In this document: positions 16,620 to 26,031 of the stretch, piece by piece
Position numbering within the stretch: the first letter of the stretch is position 1
Layout of the letters: the number at the start of each line of letters is the position of its first letter
Assembly: GCF_009932375.1 (NCBI RefSeq)
Contig: NZ_BLJG01000104.1
Span: forward strand, 1-61,453
Length of the DNA stretch: 61,453 nt
DNA from: Pseudomonas juntendi
Lineage (GTDB): Bacteria > Pseudomonadota > Gammaproteobacteria > Pseudomonadales > Pseudomonadaceae
Direction: 5' to 3'
The notes under the pieces: generated by a model
The model's database searches: none
Seen by the model: the letters and a program-made list of their open reading frames with translations, nothing else
Told to the model about the DNA's origin: nothing
Made by a program: the position numbers and the translations under genes

Positions 16620-19082
16620 ATGCGTCTGCGCCTGTTGCTGACTCTTGGCTCACTGCCGTTATTGAGCATTGCCCTGCCCGCTGCACATGCTGCGTGCACC
16701 TTCACGCCCACTGCCGGTAACGACAATTACAGCTGCGACAGTGGCAGCGCCCCCTCGCTGGTGGATACCAGCGGCGACAACCGCCTAGTACTGCCAGCAT
16801 CGGGCAGTGGCACGATCACCGGCGACGTGACGTTCGGCGCTGGCAAGGACAGTATCGAGATGGCTTCCGGCACCATCGGTGGCAATGTCAACCAAGGCGC
16901 AGGCATCGACGATTTCGTAATGAGCGGCGGGGTTATCGCCGGCAACCTCAACCAAGGCGATGGCCTCGACACCTTCCACATGATCGCGGGCTGGATCCAG
17001 GGTACGTTCGACAGCGGCGACTATGCCGAAATGGACGGTGGACGCATCGGCAACGTCAATATGCGCCTGGACGAAAACACCTTCATCATGCGCGGCGGTA
17101 GTGTCGACCGAAACGTGATAACCGCCTTCGACAAGGACTATGTCGAGATCTTCAATGGCAGCATCGGCGGCAACATCAGCGTCAGTGGGGGTGATGACCA
17201 GGTACTGGTGCATGGTGGCGAGGTGGGCGGCGATGTGCTGCTCAGCACCGGCAATGACCGCTTCACCTGGGATGGCGGCCGCATTGGCGGGCGGGTCGAT
17301 GCCGGGCCAGGTGATGACCTGGCGCTGCTCAAAGGGCTGAGCCCCGAAGTGCTGAACATCACCCTCGACGGCGGTGATGGCAACGACAGCCTGACCTTCG
17401 ACGCCAGCCAGGCCATGGGCGGTGCACACTACGTGAACTGGGAACAGCTGGCGCTCAACAATGCCAGCCAACTGGCACTGGATGACACGCTGGTGCTGGG
17501 TGACAGCAACAGCGGCACAGGCAGCATCGCTATCGACGCCAGCAGTACCCTCACCTCGCGCCAAGGGGCGATCACCCCGTTCACCACCGGCCAGCGCGTC
17601 TCGGTCAACAACGCAGGTACGCTCGACCTGAGCGCAGGTAACGATGCCAAGGGCCGCCTGACCATCGAGGGCGACTACACCGGCAGCAACGGTAGCCTGC
17701 GCCTGAACAGTGTGCTGGCCGGCGACGGTGCTGCGTCCGACCGGCTGGTGGTCAGCGGCGGTGCCATTGGCGGCGCTACCCAATTGAGCATCAACAACCT
17801 CGATGGCGCCGGCGCCGCCACCACGCAGAACGGCATACAAGTAGTAGAGGCACGTGACGGCGCAACCAGTACCGCGTCGGCCTTCGTCCAGACCCAGACG
17901 CTTTCGGCGGGCGCTTATGACTACCGGCTGTTCAAGGGCGGGGTAACGGCAGGCAGCGAGAACAGCTGGTACCTGCGCTCGACCTTGGTGGCAGCACCCG
18001 CGGTCGTCGCCGAACCGGAACCCGGCGAGCCCCCAGCGCCTGCCCCGGCCGTAACCCCGCCGGTGGCTGCACCGGCCCCCGGCCAGGTCGACCTGCCGGC
18101 ACCGGTGCAAGGCGAAAGCCTGCCCCTGTACCGCCCGGAAGTGCCGGTGTATGCCGCAGCGCCAAGGGGCGCCGCGATCATCGCCCGCCAGGCGTTGGGC
18201 AGCTTCCACCAGCGCCAGGGTGACCAGCAGCTGCTTCAGGGTGAAGGTGGCTTGCCCGCCAGTTGGGGCCAGGCCTATGGCGGCACGCTGCGCCAGCAAT
18301 GGACCGGCACGGTCAGCCCAAGCCTGGACGGGGACCTGTACGGTTTCAAGGTTGGCCAGGACCTGTACGCCACCGTCAACGACAGTGGCTATCGCCAGCA
18401 CATGGGCTTTTATGTCAGCCACAGCCGCCTGGACGCCGACGTCAAAGGCTTCGCCCTGGCCGTGCAGGACCGCAGCGTCGGCGACCTGCAACTCGATGGC
18501 GACAGCGTGGGCGGCTACTGGACGCTGGTCGGCCCGCAGGGTGGCTACCTGGATGCCGTGCTGCAGTACACCCGCCTGGACGGGCGCGCCCGCTCCGAGC
18601 GGGGTGACAAGCTGAACATCGATGGCCATGCCTGGACGGCGTCGCTGGAGGCCGGCTACCCGATCGCCCTGTCCGACCGCTGGACGGTGGAACCGCAAGC
18701 CCAGTTGATTGCGCAGAAGGTCAAGCTCGACAGCGCCAGTGACAGTGTCTCGCGCGTCAGCCATGACGCCCAAGTCGAAATGACCGGCCGCCTGGGCGTG
18801 CGCCTGGAGGGTGCCTTCAAGGGCAGCAGCGGGCGCCTGTTGCAGCCCTACGCGCAGGTCAACCTGTGGCACGGCGACGGTGGCCGCGACACCCTGACCT
18901 TCGACGACACCGACAAGATCAAGACGGACTACCGCTACACCTCGGTGCAAGTGGAAAGCGGCGTGGTGGCGCAGGTCAGCGATGCACTGAGCGTGCACGG
19001 TGGCGTGCAGTACACCGCCAACCTCGACAGCCGCCAGCAGGAAGCCAGCGGGGTGAACCTAGGCATACGCTGGGCGTTCTAG
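16620..19082 (+). CDS. Autotransporter with beta-helix passenger and outer-membrane barrel
   Basis: A type Va secretion protein of 820 residues. The signal peptide is MRLRLLLTLGSLPLLSIALPAAHA. The passenger has repeated strands of the form GGNVNQGAG, AGNLNQGDG and GGNISVSGG that suggest a right-handed beta-helix. A Pro/Ala linker (about residues 465-505, EPEPGEPPAPAPAV) leads to a C-terminal barrel of roughly 290 residues ending in GIRWAF with the terminal Phe needed for barrel insertion. The ATG at 16620 follows ggagg at 8 bases. The passenger has one early Cys pair and no recognisable protease motif. Its role, adhesion or other, is unknown. Confidence 0.9.
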   Translation: MRLRLLLTLGSLPLLSIALPAAHAACTFTPTAGNDNYSCDSGSAPSLVDTSGDNRLVLPASGSGTITGDVTFGAGKDSIEMASGTIGGNVNQGAGIDDFVMSGGVIAGNLNQGDGLDTFHMIAGWIQGTFDSGDYAEMDGGRIGNVNMRLDENTFIMRGGSVDRNVITAFDKDYVEIFNGSIGGNISVSGGDDQVLVHGGEVGGDVLLSTGNDRFTWDGGRIGGRVDAGPGDDLALLKGLSPEVLNITLDGGDGNDSLTFDASQAMGGAHYVNWEQLALNNASQLALDDTLVLGDSNSGTGSIAIDASSTLTSRQGAITPFTTGQRVSVNNAGTLDLSAGNDAKGRLTIEGDYTGSNGSLRLNSVLAGDGAASDRLVVSGGAIGGATQLSINNLDGAGAATTQNGIQVVEARDGATSTASAFVQTQTLSAGAYDYRLFKGGVTAGSENSWYLRSTLVAAPAVVAEPEPGEPPAPAPAVTPPVAAPAPGQVDLPAPVQGESLPLYRPEVPVYAAAPRGAAIIARQALGSFHQRQGDQQLLQGEGGLPASWGQAYGGTLRQQWTGTVSPSLDGDLYGFKVGQDLYATVNDSGYRQHMGFYVSHSRLDADVKGFALAVQDRSVGDLQLDGDSVGGYWTLVGPQGGYLDAVLQYTRLDGRARSERGDKLNIDGHAWTASLEAGYPIALSDRWTVEPQAQLIAQKVKLDSASDSVSRVSHDAQVEMTGRLGVRLEGAFKGSSGRLLQPYAQVNLWHGDGGRDTLTFDDTDKIKTDYRYTSVQVESGVVAQVSDALSVHGGVQYTANLDSRQQEASGVNLGIRWAF

Positions 19083-19128
19083 GGCCCTGTCCCGGCAAAA
19101 GTGAACAGCTTACTACCCGGGTTGAACC

Positions 19129-19752
19129 CTAGCGACGCGCCGCCAGTAGGCCGAGGCCAGCGCAGCCCAACAGCGAGGCGCTGACCCGGTTGAACAGGCG
19201 CCGCGGACCTGGCTGGCTGAACCAGCGCTGCAGGTAGGCGCCAAGGCCTGCATAGAGGGCGATCGCGGCCCATTCCAGCACCAGGAACAGCGCTCCCAGC
19301 CAGAGGAACTGCTCACTGACCGGCATACGACTGTCGACGGTTACGAACTGCGGCAGGAACGCAGTGAAAATCAGGATCGCCTTCGGGTTGCCGGCCGCTA
19401 CGAAGCATTCCTGCCGCGCCAGGTGCCACATGCCCCGCAGCTCACCGCCGCTGCTCGCAGCCACGCCCACCGGTGCCCGCCACAGTTGCCAGGCAATGTA
19501 GAACAGGTAACCCGCGCCCACCACTTTGATGGCCAAAAACAGGTATTCACTGGTATGCAGCACCACCGCCAGGCCCATGGCCGCCAGCGCGATCATGCCA
19601 CTGAACGCCAGAATGCGCCCGGCACCGGCCACGCAGGCGGTGCGCAGCCCGTAGCGGCTGGCGTTGTGCAGCGACAGCAGGTTGTTCGGCCCCGGGGCCA
19701 TGTTCAGGGCGAAGCAGGCGGGGATGAAGAGCAGCAGGCTCGATAAGTCCAT
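19129..19752 (-). CDS. LysE/RhtB-family exporter
   Basis: A 207-residue inner-membrane protein with about six helices. The N-terminal family motif NMAPGPNNLLSLHNASRYGLRTA and GNPKAILIFTAFLPQFV are visible. These proteins export amino acids or related metabolites. It is divergent from an AraC regulator across about 130 bases and probably controlled by it. Confidence 0.9.
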   Translation of the reverse strand: MDLSSLLLFIPACFALNMAPGPNNLLSLHNASRYGLRTACVAGAGRILAFSGMIALAAMGLAVVLHTSEYLFLAIKVVGAGYLFYIAWQLWRAPVGVAASSGGELRGMWHLARQECFVAAGNPKAILIFTAFLPQFVTVDSRMPVSEQFLWLGALFLVLEWAAIALYAGLGAYLQRWFSQPGPRRLFNRVSASLLGCAGLGLLAARR

Positions 19753-19883
19753 TGTTGTTTTCCTTTGGCAGCAGGCGCCTATTTCGGCGGGCCCGGGGGC
19801 ATTCGGTCAAGTGACAGCCAGCGATAAAAACTGTACAGGTGCCTTGCAGCTGTTACCCTGCCGACAACCCCGAGGAGCGCATG

Positions 19884-20699
19884 ATGCCCCGTACCCACGC
19901 CGCACTGTGGCGCGACCCGAACCTGCCACATGTGGAAAGCCGGCGTGCCTGCCATAGCCGCGCCTGCTACAGAGCCCACAGCCACCCGACATTCTCCATC
20001 GGCGCAGTGGATGCTGGCCTCAGCCTGTTCAGCGGAGCTGCCGGCGGGCAGGCGCGGTTGACACCTGGAACCCTGGTGCTGGTACCGCCCCAGCGCGTGC
20101 ATGCCTGCAACCCCGCACCCGGGTATGCCTGGAGCTACCAGATGCTGCATGTGGATGCCCGCTGGCTGTCGCAACTGCGCCTGGAGTCGGAACTGGGTGA
20201 CGGCGGGGCTGGCGCCCCTGCGCGTATCTGCCGGGAGGCAGTGCTGTATCAACGATTCTGCGAGCTGAACGGCCTGCTGTTCTCCACCGCCAGCAGTGCA
20301 GAGAAGGACGCGGCGCTGGTTGCCTTTCTCGGTGACCTGGACTTTGCCGCGCAGCCGCCGCTGGCACCGGCACCGGCACCGGCATTGGCGGCTACGGCCC
20401 TGAGCGGCTTGATCGCAAGGATCGAAGCCCAGGATCCGGTACAGTTGAGCCTGGCGGTACTGGCGCGGGAGGCCGGGCTTGGGCGCTATCAGTTGATTCG
20501 GGCGTTTCGTGCAGCCACCGGTTTCACCCCCCATGCTTACCTGCTCAACGCCAGGGTCAACCTTGGGCGGCAGCTGCTGGGCAAAGGGCAGGCACTGGCA
20601 GAGGTGGCCTACCGGTTGGGGTTTGCCGACCAGAGCCATTTCCAGCGGGTGTTCAAGGCTCATGTGGGGGTGACACCGGGGCAGTATCGCGGTGCTTGA
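19884..20699 (+). CDS. AraC-family transcriptional regulator
   Basis: A regulator of about 271 residues. The N-terminal sensing domain is cupin-like with HSHPTFSIGAVDAG. The C-terminal double HTH includes LAREAGLGRYQLIRAFRAATGFTPHAYLLNARV and LAEVAYRLGFADQSHFQRVFKAHVGVTPGQYR. Adjacent ATGs at 19881 and 19884 follow aggag; the second gives better spacing. It lies between two LysE exporter genes, divergent from one and upstream of the other, so export of its ligand is the likely regulated function. Confidence 0.9.
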   Translation: MPRTHAALWRDPNLPHVESRRACHSRACYRAHSHPTFSIGAVDAGLSLFSGAAGGQARLTPGTLVLVPPQRVHACNPAPGYAWSYQMLHVDARWLSQLRLESELGDGGAGAPARICREAVLYQRFCELNGLLFSTASSAEKDAALVAFLGDLDFAAQPPLAPAPAPALAATALSGLIARIEAQDPVQLSLAVLAREAGLGRYQLIRAFRAATGFTPHAYLLNARVNLGRQLLGKGQALAEVAYRLGFADQSHFQRVFKAHVGVTPGQYRGA

Positions 20700-20804
20700 A
20701 GGTGCACAGCCGCCAGGCTGACCCATGGGCCCCTGCAATATTCTTCAATACGCCATGCCAGCCCGGCAGCAGACTGCGGCTTTTCCCGCAGAGCAGCCCG
20801 GCCC

Positions 20805-21419
20805 ATGCAAATATTCCTGATCGTCGCCCTCGCCCATTTTCTTGCACTGCTATCGCCAGGCCCGGACTTCTTCCTGGTCGCACGCACGTCGGTCAGCAGC
20901 GGCTGGCGTAGCGCCAGCGGCGTGTGCCTGGGTATCGCCCTGGCCAATGGTGCGTTCATCACCGTGGCCTTCACCGGCTTGTCGATGCTCCAGGAAGGCA
21001 GCCCATTGTTTGCCAGCCTGCAACTGGTCGGTGCCGTCTACCTGGTGTACATCGGTATGCTGTTCCTGCGCCATGCAGGGCATACCCGCCTGACTGCGGC
21101 CGTTGGCAAGCACACTGGGCCAGGGTGGTGGCAGGGGCTGGGGATGGGTTTGCTGTCTGCCCTTCTCAACCCCAAGAACGCACTGTTCTACGCGAGCCTG
21201 GCCAGTATGGTGGGCAGCGCCAGTGCCGGCTGGAAAGCCGCTTGCGCGCTGTGGATGTTCGGTGTGGTGCTGCTGTGGGACCTGCTGATCGCCGTGGCCA
21301 TCGGCAACCAGCGGGTACTGCGGCGCTTCGCGCGCTGGCTGCCGTGGCTGGAACGCAGCTCCGGGATCATGCTGGTGCTCTTGGGCGCGGCGGTGCTGTT
21401 ACACCTGGCCTGGGGCTGA
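20805..21419 (+). CDS. LysE-family exporter
   Basis: 204 residues. The start MQIFLIVALAHFLALLSPGPDFFLVARTSVS carries the SPGPD motif of the family, and ALLNPKNALFYASLAS is the second conserved segment. Predicted six membrane helices. It is 105 bases downstream of the AraC gene on the same strand. Its last 53 bases overlap the convergent phosphatase gene. Confidence 0.9.
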   Translation: MQIFLIVALAHFLALLSPGPDFFLVARTSVSSGWRSASGVCLGIALANGAFITVAFTGLSMLQEGSPLFASLQLVGAVYLVYIGMLFLRHAGHTRLTAAVGKHTGPGWWQGLGMGLLSALLNPKNALFYASLASMVGSASAGWKAACALWMFGVVLLWDLLIAVAIGNQRVLRRFARWLPWLERSSGIMLVLLGAAVLLHLAWG

Positions 21420-22092
21420 CCAGCTTCAGGCTGCGCATGTCCACCAAGGTGAAGTGGCCGCTGGCCCAGCCGCCGGTGTCCAGGTGCCAGACATTGCCCA
21501 GCAGCGTGGCCTGCGGCACCGGCGTGTGGCCCACCAGCAAGGCGCGCAGGCCTTGCACCGGCTCGGTATCGCCAGCCCTGAGTCGCCGCCGCGACCACTG
21601 GCATACTTGCCTGACTTTGGGGTCATCCAGCAGCTCCAGCCACGTTCTCAATTGCAGCCAATCGGCAGTCGGGCTGTCGGCATGCAGCAGGCCGACCAGA
21701 CCTGCCGCACTTTCAACCTCGATCGCAATCGGCAGTTGCTCGAAACGTTCGACGAAACGCAGTTGCTCGGCCCGCGGCAGGTCGATGAACCAACCGCCGC
21801 CGGCTTCGCGGTACATGGCCAGGTCCAGTTTTCCACCCCGCACGCGGGTAATGGCCAAGGCCTCATGATTGCCTTGCACGGCATGAAACCAAGGCTTGGC
21901 CAGCCACTCCAGGGCCGCCTCGTTGTCTGGCCCGCGGTCGACCAGGTCGCCCACGCTGAACAGGCGGTCCACGGCGGGGTCGAAACCCACCGCATCCAGG
22001 CATTGCTGCAGGCGCTGGAAATGGCCGTGAATATCGCCCACTGCCAGGTCGCGGCCCCGCAGGTTGGCGATCATGCGCCGTAACCGTCCCAT
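21367..22092 (-). CDS. Metallophosphoesterase, PrpA/PphA-type serine/threonine phosphatase
   Basis: This 241-residue phosphatase has the metal-site motifs in order: GDIHGH, GDLVDRGPDN, GNHEA, and a final VGHTPVPQA. The start at 22092 (MGRLRRMIANLRGRDLAVGD) has an AGAGGA site; the frame is open for 83 codons further but that part is non-homologous. It resembles bacterial PrpA/B and Ap4A-hydrolase-like enzymes. Its natural substrate cannot be told. The 228 bases before the next gene hold nothing I recognise. Confidence 0.85.
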   Translation of the reverse strand: MGRLRRMIANLRGRDLAVGDIHGHFQRLQQCLDAVGFDPAVDRLFSVGDLVDRGPDNEAALEWLAKPWFHAVQGNHEALAITRVRGGKLDLAMYREAGGGWFIDLPRAEQLRFVERFEQLPIAIEVESAAGLVGLLHADSPTADWLQLRTWLELLDDPKVRQVCQWSRRRLRAGDTEPVQGLRALLVGHTPVPQATLLGNVWHLDTGGWASGHFTLVDMRSLKLVSPRPGVTAPPRPRAPA

Positions 22093-22320
22093 CTCACTGT
22101 TCCTCTGCTGGCGCTGCCCAGGCAGGGATGAAAGGCTGACGGACCCGGCCTCCCCCCGCACGCATCGCGCCCTTGATGAACAGCATGGCACAACCTGCTC
22201 CAAGCGCGCAGGTCGCGGGCCACTTTCGCCCCTTGTGCTCGCTGAACGCCCCTTCACTGGTACAGGCGTCGTGGCCGATAGTATGCTGGCGGCTTCAACC
22301 TTTACCAGGGAAGGGTTTAC

Positions 22321-23058
22321 ATGAAGCTGTGCGCCGTACAACTGGCATCGCTCAAAGGCGAGGTCTCAGCCAACCTGCAGCGCCATCTGGCCTGCATCGA
22401 ACAGGCTGCAGCGCTTGGCGCCGAACTGGTGGTGTTTCCCGAGTTGTCGCTGACCGGCTATGAACCCAGTGTGGCACGCCAGGCGGCCATGCCGGTCAGC
22501 GCCAGGCAGCTGGACCCGCTGCAGGCAGCCAGTGACCGCCTGGGCATCACCGTTGCCGTCGGCCTGCCGCTGCCAGCCCCTGACGGCATACGCATCGGCA
22601 TGCCTGTGTTCAGCCCCAATGCACCGCGCCAGGTCTATGCCAAACGGCGCTTGCATGCCGATGAGTTGCCGTGGTTCAGCGCCGGTGACCAAGCCTTGTT
22701 GCTGACATTGGGTGAACACTGCATCGCCCCGGCGATCTGCTACGAGTCGATGTTCATGGGGCATGCCGCTGCGGCCCGTGAACATGGCGCCGACCTGTAC
22801 ATGGTCAGCGTGGCGAAAACCGCCAAAGGGATCAGCGAGGGTCACCCGCACTACATGCGGGTCGCCCGCGAGCTGGCCATGCCGGTGCTGCTGGCAAACT
22901 GCGTGGGGCCAGCCGACACCTTCATTGGCGCCGGCGGCTCGGCTGCGTGGGACAGCAAGGGCCACTTGCTGGCCAGCCTGGACGACCGCAGCGAAGGCCT
23001 TATCGTGCTTGATACCCGCCAGGCCAATGCCATTGCCCTGCCACTGGACCCGGTATGA
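22321..23058 (+). CDS. Carbon-nitrogen hydrolase (nitrilase superfamily)
   Basis: A 245-residue enzyme with the complete Glu-Lys-Cys triad: E41 in FPELSLTGYEP, K108 in YAKRRLHADE, C140 in PAICYESMF. Members cleave amides, for example omega-amides of 2-oxoacids or carbamoyl compounds. It is somewhat shorter than the usual 260-280. The next small membrane-protein gene overlaps its stop by ATGA, so they are co-translated. Exact substrate unknown. Confidence 0.88.
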   Translation: MKLCAVQLASLKGEVSANLQRHLACIEQAAALGAELVVFPELSLTGYEPSVARQAAMPVSARQLDPLQAASDRLGITVAVGLPLPAPDGIRIGMPVFSPNAPRQVYAKRRLHADELPWFSAGDQALLLTLGEHCIAPAICYESMFMGHAAAAREHGADLYMVSVAKTAKGISEGHPHYMRVARELAMPVLLANCVGPADTFIGAGGSAAWDSKGHLLASLDDRSEGLIVLDTRQANAIALPLDPV

Positions 23059-23297
23059 CCTATTTCGTACTGGCCCTGCTCAGCTATGCCTGTGCCTACT
23101 ACCTGACCGGCCTGATCATCCGGGGGCAAATGGCCGACGTGGCCGAGCATTTGCGTCACCGGCCCGATGCGCCGACACCCGGCGCCTACCTGCGTGAAGT
23201 GCAACAGGCTGCGCGGCGGGCCCACCGGCACTACACCCTGATGGCAGGTTCGGTACTGGCGGTGCTGGCTTGCCTGATCGCCAGCTGGTTCGGCTGA
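23055..23297 (+). CDS. Small predicted membrane protein, unknown
   Basis: 80 residues with hydrophobic segments at each end (about 4-22 and 61-79) and a charged His/Arg-rich middle. Start overlaps the hydrolase stop in ATGA. I do not recognise a family. The Ogt gene ends five bases away on the other strand. Confidence 0.7.
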   Translation: MTYFVLALLSYACAYYLTGLIIRGQMADVAEHLRHRPDAPTPGAYLREVQQAARRAHRHYTLMAGSVLAVLACLIASWFG

Positions 23298-23301
23298 ACC
23301 G

Positions 23302-23802
23302 CTAAAGGTCCAGTGCCAGGCTCTGCCGCCCTTCCAGCGCCAGCAGGTATTGCTTGGCCGCCAGCCCGCCGGCAAACCCGGTCAAGTTGCCCGATGCACC
23401 GATGACCCGGTGGCAAGGCGCGATGATCGAGATGGGGTTGCGGCCATTTGCCGCGCCCACTGCACGCACCGCACCGGGGTTGCCGACCTGCCGGGCAATC
23501 TCGGCGTAGCTGCGGGTTTCACCGAAGGGTATGGCCAGCAACGCGGCCCACACCTGGCGCTGGAACCCGGTACCGGCAAAATCCAGCGGCAGCTCGAACT
23601 GTCGGCGCTTGCCGCTGAAGTACTCACCCAGTTGGCGAACGGTTTCCAGCAGCACCGGGCACTGATCGTCACGGTGCAGTGCGCCCAGGCGCACGCGGTT
23701 TTCGCGCTCGTTCTCCCACAGCACGGCTGCCAGGCGATCGCCGCGCGCTACCAGGGTAAGCGTGCCCACAGGCGATTGCATCATGGTGAATGCGCTGGAC
23801 AT
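23302..23802 (-). CDS. ogt: Methylated-DNA--protein-cysteine methyltransferase
   Basis: A suicide DNA repair protein of 166 residues that takes O6-methyl from guanine onto its own Cys. The acceptor motif PCHRVIG is present with the preceding AANGRNPISIIA and the following GNLTGFAGGLAAKQYLL. The ATG at 23802 has AGGAG at 7 bases; the longer open frame upstream is not homologous. There is no Ada regulatory domain, so this is the Ogt/AtaseB class. A 222-base gap follows to the next gene with no feature I can call. Confidence 0.93.
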   Translation of the reverse strand: MSSAFTMMQSPVGTLTLVARGDRLAAVLWENERENRVRLGALHRDDQCPVLLETVRQLGEYFSGKRRQFELPLDFAGTGFQRQVWAALLAIPFGETRSYAEIARQVGNPGAVRAVGAANGRNPISIIAPCHRVIGASGNLTGFAGGLAAKQYLLALEGRQSLALDL

Positions 23803-24024
23803 CAGCGGGCTCCTGCAGATTGCGATGCCGCCACTGTAAAGATCCACCGTCTGTGGCGCATCCGCTTTCTTGCTCGGGTAACTGCATAGCCGGCACCGAT
23901 CCGCACCGGACGGGCGGACTGAGGCGTCCACACTATCACTTTGTGATTAACCCTAATCGAACTGAGTCACGGGTTCTTCTGATGGGTCGAGAATTATGAA
24001 TGCAGTCAATTCATGAGGTGAACC

Positions 24025-24195
24025 ATGACCATCGTGGCAGAAACGCTCGCCCAGCTCGCCCAGGCACTCAAGGCTCAGGGGGCGCGGCGCATCGCGGACC
24101 TTACCTTCATCCGTGCGCCCTATCGCTGCGGCAAGCGCTGGATATGCAGTGTGGTACGCCGAGGGGCCGGGCGCAAACTGATCAAGCAGTCGTAA
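24025..24195 (+). CDS. Small basic protein, unknown
   Basis: A 56-codon ORF with a gaggtg site four bases before the ATG. The product has a helical N-terminal half (ETLAQLAQALKAQGARR) and a basic second half (APYRCGKRWICSVVRRGAGRKL). Start signal and length suggest a real gene. I know no function; nucleic-acid binding is possible from the charge. Confidence 0.5.
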   Translation: MTIVAETLAQLAQALKAQGARRIADLTFIRAPYRCGKRWICSVVRRGAGRKLIKQS

Positions 24196-24249
24196 GCCCG
24201 GTTGAAACCTGGCGCGGTCTGAAAGGACCCAGCCGCGCTCGGCGCTGTT

Positions 24250-24579
24250 TCAGTCCAGGCATTCCTTGGCCGCCTGGCGCAACTTGTCCCCGGACAAGAA
24301 ACTGCCTTTGTAGAACGTAGCACGGCTGCCTTCGCCTGAATCGATCACCTCCAGTACATCGTCACTGGCCACGGCACTGGATGCCGTCAGCCGATAGCCA
24401 TGGGCAATCGATTTCTGCGTGGCTTGCGGGGCCACAGCCTGCCATTTCGGCAAGACGCAGGCCGCATATTCCTGGGGCGTTTTCGAACTGAGCTTGCTGG
24501 CCGTCGGCTTGCCAGGCGTCGCACAACCGGCGAGGCCGGCGATTAACAATGAACTGATAAAAATACGAAAAGTATGCAT
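24250..24579 (-). CDS. Small lipoprotein, unknown
   Basis: 109 residues from the Met at 24579: a short signal (MHTFRIFISSLLIAGLAGC) with lipobox LAGC, then a globular part with QEYAACVLPKWQ and ASDDVLEVIDSGEGSRATFYKG. An in-frame Met further upstream (24612) exists, but neither start has a strong ribosome site. No function recognised. The 173 bases upstream of it and about 240 in total before the next gene hold nothing notable. Confidence 0.7.
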   Translation of the reverse strand: MHTFRIFISSLLIAGLAGCATPGKPTASKLSSKTPQEYAACVLPKWQAVAPQATQKSIAHGYRLTASSAVASDDVLEVIDSGEGSRATFYKGSFLSGDKLRQAAKECLD

Positions 24580-24818
24580 TTGCAATTGACTCGTATGGAT
24601 ACGCTGCATTCTAACGAGACCGATACCGACTGACCAATCAACCAAAGTCTGGCCTTGAGAAGCCTGTTGTTCAACGGCAGCACGTCACGGCGACTATTTG
24701 CTTATAACGACGGAACGAATTGAATCCGCTCCGCTTCTGATGAGCAACAGGCAGCGCGATTCGGGCTGGCCCTGTTCACTTATCTTGACTCAGTGCTCGC
24801 TTCGTTCAGGAGATTGCC

Positions 24819-25133
24819 ATGCTCTGGTGGCTGGAACTACTCACCCAATATGCAACCGCCACTGGCTTGGCTGTCCTCTGCATCCTGGTGTTCTGGGCTT
24901 TTGGGCTGGCGTTCGGACGCGCCTATCTGAAGTTGCTTTCTGGCTTGCTAGCCACCATGCTGCTGATGATCGCCGCGTTCCCGCACGGCGTGGACTTCGC
25001 CTTGAGGAATCACCTCACCCCGGGCGATGCCAGCGCCCTGCTATTGTTCATTGCCGACGCATCGGGCGTAATCACCGCGGTGCTGCTGGCCTCGTTCTTC
25101 TTCGATCCGGAACTGTTGCTCGATGAGACCTGA
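24819..25133 (+). CDS. Small integral membrane protein, unknown
   Basis: 104 residues with three hydrophobic segments (about 8-32, 38-55, 70-93) and a caggag site at 8 bases. The acidic C-terminus FDPELLLDET is cytosolic or periplasmic. No family recognised. Confidence 0.68.
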   Translation: MLWWLELLTQYATATGLAVLCILVFWAFGLAFGRAYLKLLSGLLATMLLMIAAFPHGVDFALRNHLTPGDASALLLFIADASGVITAVLLASFFFDPELLLDET

Positions 25134-25196
25134 TCACTCAGGCCTGCCTTTGCTGACCCCAGGCGCAACAGCATCCGACAATCAGGCCCCCGCATT

Positions 25197-25448
25197 ATGG
25201 AAACGCTTCGCACCATCAAGTCAGATCTGGTCAGAACAGCAGATCACCTGGACCAGCTTAGCCAGACCATGAGTGGCCATGTGCGCTTCATGCTGGCCCG
25301 CGGCAGTTCGCCAGGCGACATCGATGTCACCGCGCACGTGCGCGCTATTGATGGGGTTGCGGAGCAACTGCGCGCCGTGGCTGCGAGAATGGACGGCGGC
25401 GAGCGCGCAGGTGAAAGCTGGCCGCAGCGCCGGCCTAGCGAAACTTGA
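25197..25448 (+). CDS. Small hypothetical protein
   Basis: 83 residues, mostly helical: METLRTIKSDLVRTADHLDQL, then a Gly/Ser turn and a second helix AIDGVAEQLRAVAARMDG. It might form a helical hairpin or coiled coil. Ribosome site weak. Its end overlaps the convergent gene by 14 bases. Confidence 0.5.
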   Translation: METLRTIKSDLVRTADHLDQLSQTMSGHVRFMLARGSSPGDIDVTAHVRAIDGVAEQLRAVAARMDGGERAGESWPQRRPSET

Positions 25449-25788
25449 GCTTCACGACTTTACTGAGTGCCCAGCCGCTGAAAACGTAGAATGCGTCCAG
25501 ATAAAAACGGCCTGCATAATTGGGCAACGGCGCGTTGTTCAGCAGCACATCAGGATCAGGCGTTGGCGGAAACAGCGCATAAATACCATTGGGCAGCACT
25601 GCCAGTGCCAGCAACAACAGGTAAGTCGATACTTGCAACAGGGTGGCCCGGCTGCCGAACCTGACCGACCATTTCAAACCGTAATAGGCTACCAGGCCGG
25701 CCACCGGCAATACCCAGAAATGCGTCGGGATTCCAATGAACATTTCGGCGACAACGCTTCTTGCTTCCACCCGCTGCTCTCCATTCAA
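25435..25788 (-). CDS. Small membrane protein, unknown
   Basis: 117 residues with three hydrophobic segments (FWVLPVAGLVAYYGLKW, LLQVSTYLLLLALAVLPNG and FYVFSGWALSKVV). A shorter start at the Met of MFIGIPTHFW is possible. No family recognised. Coding is supported by length and the well-formed helices rather than homology. Confidence 0.55.
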   Translation of the reverse strand: MNGEQRVEARSVVAEMFIGIPTHFWVLPVAGLVAYYGLKWSVRFGSRATLLQVSTYLLLLALAVLPNGIYALFPPTPDPDVLLNNAPLPNYAGRFYLDAFYVFSGWALSKVVKLKFR

Positions 25789-25976
25789 ACTGCTTTAATA
25801 GTGCGTGATGCTGTATCACCCGTTAAGGGGCTGCTGCGCAGCCCATCGCAGGTAAGCCCGCCCTCATAGAAGAACACATAACTCATTGATTTAGCGAGGT
25901 CCTTGGGGCAGCGGGCATGTCGAGGCGTCAAACCGCCGCGAACACCGGCGTAGCCGGTGCAAGCCACCGCGTTGGC

Positions 25977-26003
25977 TTCTTCGCGGGCACGCCCGCTCCC
26001 ACA
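25977..26003. repeat. Single REP palindrome
   Basis: The core cgcgggcacgcccgctcccaca is one half of a P. putida-type REP, the same type as at 97-129 with one core variation. No inverted partner is seen nearby. It lies in the 243-base gap before the tiny lipoprotein gene. Confidence 0.7.
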
Positions 26004-26031
26004 CAAGCCGCGTCGCGCTTACCCTTTGAGC

